From Capitulum mitella (lineage: Eukaryota; Arthropoda; Thecostraca; Pollicipedomorpha; Pollicipedidae): DNA of 64,000 bases. The notes below the pieces were generated by a model. That model worked only from the letters and a program-made list of their open reading frames with translations. It was not told the origin of the DNA and searched no databases. The DNA lies in contig CP099841.1 of the NCBI GenBank assembly GCA_030062745.1, forward strand, positions 29,949,398 to 30,013,397. Direction: 5' to 3'. This document shows, piece after piece, positions 59,418-64,000 of this stretch (the first letter of the stretch is position 1; the number at the start of each line of letters is the position of its first letter). The translations under genes were made by a program, and so were the position numbers.

Positions 59418-61543
59418 AAAGTCATCTTCAATTAGGCGTAGTTTGTAACAGGCTCACAAGGTCGTGGGTGCCAGGACGTGGAGCTGCATAGAATGGACAC
59501 TCAATCTGAACCTTGTTAAGCATAGTTTTGGTGCCGTTGCTAACAGACGCTGGTCGTGGCCGACTAGTGCTAAAATAACTTACCCGACCTAACCGGCCAG
59601 ATATGGCTAAAACTCCCACCGAGTACCGGAAAATGAAAAAAAACCAGCTTTTCGGCCGTACATGATATTCGGTGCATGCCTTCGGCCGCTACTCCACTAT
59701 CCAACGATTTTCGGTTTTACACAGTTTTCTTACGTACAATGGGCTGGGACAACGTCGTCAAAAGGGCCCATTAAAAACCTTTCCGGCCTGCACTAGGGGT
59801 GGTGGCTATTTCTGTTTCTGTTTGCTGTGTTCATCGGGAGGATACAGGGAGTAAAACAGCGTTTCACCGGATATGGTGAAGGGTTTCGCTCGAAGCATGA
59901 GGGAACATTCATGAACATTTTGGGGACAAACATATTTACTGCACACCAAATATATGCAGCTGTGTCTGAGTTGCATCCTCTATCCATATATTGCATATAT
60001 TGCATTTAAAGGGATCCATCTATCCATATATTGCATTTAAACTGTATTGCATTTAAACGATAACCTATCTGGGGCCACTAACACGACTCCTCACAACTAA
60101 CAACTATGTTAGTTGTGAGGAACTCCAGCACAACTCACTGATATGGGAGACCCGATATGGATGAGTGTGCGGAACAAGACTATTTCCTTCAGGTGAGAAA
60201 AAAATAGATCTTACCAGTCCAATAATTTTGGGGTCAAACGTCTTAAGGTCTGAAAACTTTGAAGATTACTCAAAATTCTTGCTTGGTGACCCAACAGCCT
60301 TCAGGCGATGTCACCAGATCATTGTGTCAATCATCACTTCGACACCGGACCGTTATGCAGTACACCACACCGCAACACGGCGATGACTGAAAATACACGA
60401 ATTAAAAAATTGTGGCACTGAAACAATGACAATGATATTAAGATTGCCAGCAGGCCAGCGGGCGGCCGATGCCGGCGGCGACGGCGGGCGGTGGCAGTTG
60501 TCCGGTGCAGAGTCCGATCATTCAGACGTTGGCGTCCTGTCGACGTATATGCGTCGGCGCCGAGCAGAGCGCTGGGACTCAGAGCCCGGCGAACGAGAGC
60601 TTCCCACCGTCGGCGTTTGAATTTTTGCAGCCTGGCGCAACACACCCATCAGATTTAAGTCCATGGTTTCGGTTCATATTGAGATGATATTACGATATTT
60701 GAGAACTAAACGCAGCGGCATGTAAAATGTATTTGCGGGAGAGAAAACATTATCAGTTGATCATACGCCAACTGCGTATGTCCCGCCAACAGAACGTAAC
60801 ATCCTCCCGCATTCGTGTTTGCCAGGCACTCCTCGCCTCTGGCCTAGCATGACTCAACTTCCCCTGACTCGCTCGATCCCTTCCCGCTCTTCCCTGTTCC
60901 GGCCATTTTTTTTTACCCCCCACGGCTGTCCTTTTCCCCTTCTGACCATTGGGCATTTCCCAACATACTCCTTTCTGTATGTGTTGCCTAGCCAACTCGT
61001 AATTTCAGTTTATACACCTCCCTCACGCGCAGCAAATGTAACACCTTGTACAAAATTCAATGCACGCGAAAATTTAATGGCAAGCATGACTTATCCTAAA
61101 CAAAAATCCGACAACACAGTGCGCAGGAAATAGTGCAGAAGACTTGTTCTTATTCTTGGAGGGCTAGGACGCGTAGCCTCACGAGCAGAGAACACGAGGC
61201 GAGTTGTTCGCGTAAGCATTTCGACTGCCATGCGCGGTCATGCGCCAGGTTATGCCCCAAAAAACTCCCATTCCTTCAGCATTGCCGCCAGATCGCAGTG
61301 AGCTACACGCGTGTCCCACAACAATGCAATGCCGCCAGCTTTTTGGGTCTCAAACAACGAATGCTGCACAAATTTTTGATGTCAGTGAAATTGTTCGCTT
61401 CTTACAGCTACACCAGTGGGGGCTAATGTTTTTTTAAAACTGTTCTGCATTTTTAAGATTAAAATTGATCTGGTTGGCACACCAAGTTCCCACTGTCCTG
61501 TGTTTAAGAGCCGGTACCGTCTTACCTTGTTTTTAAGTTAGTT
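59418..61543. other. Segment between two LTR pieces
   Basis: Contains short direct repeats of ATCCATATATTGCATTTAAA (59982-60060), a 13-bp-arm hairpin at 60089-60120 and a GC-rich block at 60440-60600. No transposon termini or ORF explain it. Confidence 0.35.
60089..60120. repeat. Perfect hairpin (13-bp arms, 6-nt loop)
   Basis: The left arm CCTCACAACTAAC is exactly inverted at 60108-60120 across the loop AACTAT. No T-run follows. Origin unknown. Confidence 0.9.
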
Positions 61544-61650
61544 TGGATTTTTAAGTTTCGGCCGTTAGTAAAAGATGTCGTGTCGTGATTTTCCGGGTAG
61601 GACACGTAAAGCTTTTCATCAGTCGCTGGGCATTTGATGGCATTTTAACG
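61544..61650 (+). mobile_element. BEL/Pao-type LTR fragment (continuation)
   Basis: TTTGGATTTTTAAGTTTCGGCCGTTAG and GATGTCGTG-TCGTGATTTT match the middle of the LTR at 63119-63170. Homology to the 3' LTR fades after this point. It directly precedes the gag-like remnant. Confidence 0.62.
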
Positions 61651-61703
61651 CTGCGACATTTATTCGCTACAACAGGGTGATCATTTCTCCGTCTCGTGTG
61701 TCG

Positions 61704-61727
61704 GACCTTAGTCGGCCGACTAAGGTC
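61704..61727. repeat. Perfect 24-bp palindrome
   Basis: Each half reads GACCTTAGTCGG followed by its exact inverse with no loop, between the LTR piece and the gag-like segment. Confidence 0.95.
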
Positions 61728-61809
61728 TGAAGACCAGGAGTGAAGTTGGCAGAGGGGTTTCGCGATCAACAAAAACGAGCTCGATTGCGGCTTCCCCATC
61801 AGTAAGTAC

Positions 61810-62102
61810 ACTGAAGAGGAAAACAAAACTGTCTCGGCTCAAAGCCGAGCAGGCGCAGAGAACCGCAACGGCGCGGGCCACAAACCGGGCGCTCAGGCTG
61901 AGATCAATGTTATGGAGGCTAAGGCGGAGACGAAGTGCGTCTTGGATCAGGCTGAGCTCAATAATTTGGAACTATGCTTGCTGGACGACGAGAGAAATTC
62001 TCAGCATGGACGTGAAGATGTTGATGTAGCTCAGTCGGATCATGTTCCTTTGCGCCGCTACATTTTACAACCCCCTGTAGCCGTCTGCACAAGAACGTCG
62101 TG
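61810..62102 (+). pseudogene. Gag-like N-terminal remnant of a BEL/Pao element
   Basis: One frame reads KLSRLKAEQAQRTATARATNR and a second (from 61912) reads EAKAETKCVLDQAELNNLELCLLDDERN. Together they look like the charged helical start of BEL/Pao Gag, broken by a frameshift. The assignment leans on position between LTR pieces and a DUF5641-like end. Confidence 0.4.
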
Positions 62103-62246
62103 ACCGCATCTAGGGAGGAGGGGGCTGACAGTGTTCAGCGAGAAAGCCCCAACTGTGGTCATACCATAACAGAGCCCAATGCCTTGTTCCGTGCCGCAAC
62201 GCACTGCTGCCCAAGCTACGACTTGAAGAATTCGTTGGCTCCCCAA

Positions 62247-62607
62247 GTAAACCGGGACTCAGCAGCGACTCCCCTAGACAAACGGGAGTCAGTAGCAGCT
62301 CCTGAGGTGGATCGGGAGTCGGCAGCGGTTCCCCAAGTGGACCGGGAGTCGGCGGCGGTTCCCCCTAACGAACCGGGAGCTAGCAGCAGCTCATGAGGCG
62401 GACCTGGAGTCGGCAGCGGCTCTCCGAGCGGACCGGGAATCGGCAGCGGCTTCCCTTGTGGACCGGAAGTCAGCAGCAGCTCCTGAGGCGGACTGGGAGT
62501 TGGCAGCGGTTCCACAAGTGGACCGGAAGTCTGCAGCGGCTCCCCTAGTGAACCGGGGGTTAGGAACAGCTCCCGGTGTGGCCCGGAAGTCAGCAGGTCC
62601 CAAGAGG
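62247..62607 (+). repeat. Coding decapeptide repeat, 12 units of 30 bp
   Basis: The units read (V/A)(D/N)RESAA(A/V)P(Q/E/L), starting with VNRDSAATPL at 62247. After unit 4 a one-base gain in a C-run (about 62361-62365) shifts the frame, but the same repeat continues in the new frame (units from 62371 to about 62607, such as VDRKSAAAPE). There are no in-frame stops within either half of the array when each is read in its own frame. It lies between the gag-like and integrase-tail remnants of the BEL/Pao element. Confidence 0.85.
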
Positions 62608-62723
62608 CGATTTCTCCCAGTTCACTTCTGCTTGGATGTCATATCTATGCATTGCCTCTCGGACTGTTCAGGCCGAGAGAAGTGGGAAGCAGAAGGGTTT
62701 GGCGGCGACCACAAGCGGCGGCC

Positions 62724-62985
62724 GACCAGTTTTGGAGAAAGTGGCTGAAGGAGTGCCTGCCTACGCTGACCCGTCGTCGGAAATGGACAGCAAGCTATCG
62801 AGCACTACAAACCGGTGACTTGCTGCTCACTGTTGATGACTGCGTGCCGCGACGGACTCATACACCGGCATGAAACACACTGTGCTTGTTGGAAGAGGCA
62901 ACGGGGTGCGGTTGATTTATATCGTGGTCTGCATGCGCGGTGAGCACGTGATGCACGTCGTGCGTAGCTCCAACCTTTGCGGGGG
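62724..62985 (+). pseudogene. BEL/Pao pol C-terminal (DUF5641-like) remnant
   Basis: DQFWRKWLKECLPTLTRR, then KW, LQTGDLLLTVDDCVPR match the conserved end of BEL/Pao polyproteins (FW--W--EYLP-L---KW, L--GD-V-v-d-n-PR). Past 62855 the frame changes, with GNGVRLIYIVVCMRG and HVVRSSNLCGG recalling the G-V-V--V-T--G---RPV--L ending. A purine run (gcggggggagga, 62977-62988) just before the LTR is a plausible polypurine tract. RT, RNase H, protease and the integrase core are missing. Confidence 0.68.
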
Positions 62986-62990
62986 GAGGA

Positions 62991-63190
62991 CGTGATCAAC
63001 AAAACTGGAATGACCGTTTGGTTTTTGGGCTGTGAATTTGCGCGAGACTCTTCCTGTGGCGTAAACATTTAAATAGGCCGCGCGGATTAGCAATGGCTGT
63101 TGGATAAACGTCGAGCGATTTGGATTTTGAAGTTTGGGCCGTTAGCAATACATGTCGTGAGGTAATTTTAGAGTTTAAACAAGTTGAAGC
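62991..63190 (+). mobile_element. BEL/Pao-type 3' LTR
   Basis: It begins after the polypurine-like run with TGATCAACAAAACTGG. It contains a TATA-like AACATTTAAATAGGCC (63063-63078) and matches LTR pieces at 59280-59417 and 61544-61650 in order. The 3' limit is not determined; homology ends near GAGGTAATTTTAG (63158-63171). Confidence 0.62.
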
Positions 63191-63490
63191 CATCCGACAA
63201 GAATAAGCAGGTCGTAACGTCATTTTTACAATTGGCAAAAAGGAAAAGTGGATGGGCAAAACCTCATTTTGCCTCCCTCAAAACTAACAGCTAGATCCGT
63301 GCCTGGGCGACGCTGCAATCCCAGCCAACGATCGGGCGCCGCAGGACTGGCGGCCGGAAACCTGGGGCCGCTGTCCAACCACCGTTCTCAAAATAACCGT
63401 TCGTGCGAAGTCCGAGAAGTGTATGCTTCGATTCACATCTACCAATGATTTGCATTGCACGTCATTCGGGCATAACTGATGGATGTACTG
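63191..63490. other. Stretch after the 3' LTR
   Basis: May include the rest of the LTR. A 66-residue open frame (63248-63448) is unrecognised. Confidence 0.4.
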
Positions 63491-63496
63491 GGACCA

Positions 63497-63935
63497 AAGC
63501 CAGGGTCAATAAGGGTCAAAGTCATCAAAGGTCAAGGTCAACCAGCTTGTGACCTGATCCAGATTTGCTTTGTAACATGTCGGTTTGTATGAAATATGCA
63601 TTCAGAGACCCCAGTAAAAACACGTGTGCACAAACTGATATGCTTACTTATACCAGTCAGTGAACGTCAAGGTCCAATATCTTGTGACCTGGTCCAGATT
63701 TACTTTACGACATGACGATTTGTATGAAATATGCATTCAAAGACCCTAATAAAAACACGTGTGCGCACATGAATACGCGTATATATACCAGGGTCAGTGC
63801 AGGTCAAGATCATCAAAGGTCAAGGGTAGGTATTTTGTGACCTGGTCCAGATTTGCTTTGCAATATGTCGATTTGTATGAAATATGCATTAAAAGACCCT
63901 ACTAAAAACACGTTTGGCGTATTAATATGTATACA
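63497..63935 (+). repeat. ~135-155-bp tandem repeat, three copies
   Basis: TTGTGACCTG-TCCAGATTT recurs at about 63548, 63683 and 63837, each followed by TTTGTATGAAATATGCATT, AGACCC and AAAAACACGTGTG. Between copies lie CATCAAAGGTCAAGG-type segments rich in AGGTCA words. The array runs almost to the window edge. Confidence 0.9.
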
Positions 63936-64000
63936 CATATATACGTATACGTAGATACACAAACATAAACGTTGGAAGTGCTCAAATATACCGATGTTGG

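Noticed and set aside
63497-63935. Tandem AGGTCA-rich repeat as an LTR of the BEL/Pao element
   Set aside because: It shares no sequence with the LTR pieces and repeats three times in tandem.

Overview
This is animal nuclear DNA. Genes are split by long introns, AT and GA microsatellites and minisatellites are common, and remnants of several eukaryotic transposon classes (piggyBac-like, hAT-like, KRBA2/Ginger-type integrase, CR1/Jockey-like non-LTR, BEL/Pao) are present. The one gene I can support is a retinal homeobox (Rx/rax) gene. Its post-homeodomain motifs (LDPWL, then LPGFL-PQT-YPSYLTPP) resemble the arthropod Rx pattern as I remember it, so an arthropod is likely. A GC-rich crustacean such as a barnacle would fit, but that is a guess.

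Layout. 1-2081 is flank or an upstream intron of Rx: a minisatellite, a GC-rich CpG block and a TAAT-rich element. 2082-2299 is the first homeobox exon. 2300-11691 is a 9.4 kb intron holding candidate enhancers, a dead non-LTR reverse transcriptase, three AT microsatellites and a 47-bp tandem repeat. 11692-11991 is the second homeobox exon, which runs to a stop. No OAR motif was found, and the 5' exons (octapeptide region) are not visible.

12 kb to the end is mostly gene-free. It is a mosaic of (a) single-copy, GC-rich blocks with TAAT/ATTA and GATA words that look like developmental cis-regulatory DNA, and (b) repeats. The repeats include a 695-bp hAT-type MITE at 12.8-13.5 kb; four copies (two per orientation) of a ~1.2 kb TTAA-flanked piggyBac-like MITE at 15.9, 32.8, 45.6 and 54.2 kb; two convergent decayed copies of a KRBA2/SCAND3-like integrase element at 23.7-26.2 kb; a 2.4 kb hAT-like element at 31.7-34.1 kb with a perfect 8-bp target duplication, into which one piggyBac-like MITE has inserted; a non-LTR RT remnant at 34.4-35.0 kb; a ~150-bp satellite at 51.9-53.3 kb; a dispersed repeat flanking the fourth MITE; and a collapsed BEL/Pao-like retroelement at 59.3-63.2 kb containing an odd 10-residue coding repeat.

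The most unusual signals are the ordered AGGTCA half-site module (spacers 1, 4, 4) shared by the piggyBac-like MITE copies, the coding decapeptide repeat inside the BEL/Pao remnant, and the string of TAAT-rich non-repetitive islands around Rx. I found no bacterial-type operon, CRISPR array, rRNA or convincing tRNA. All family assignments are from reading the sequence and memory, without database searches.
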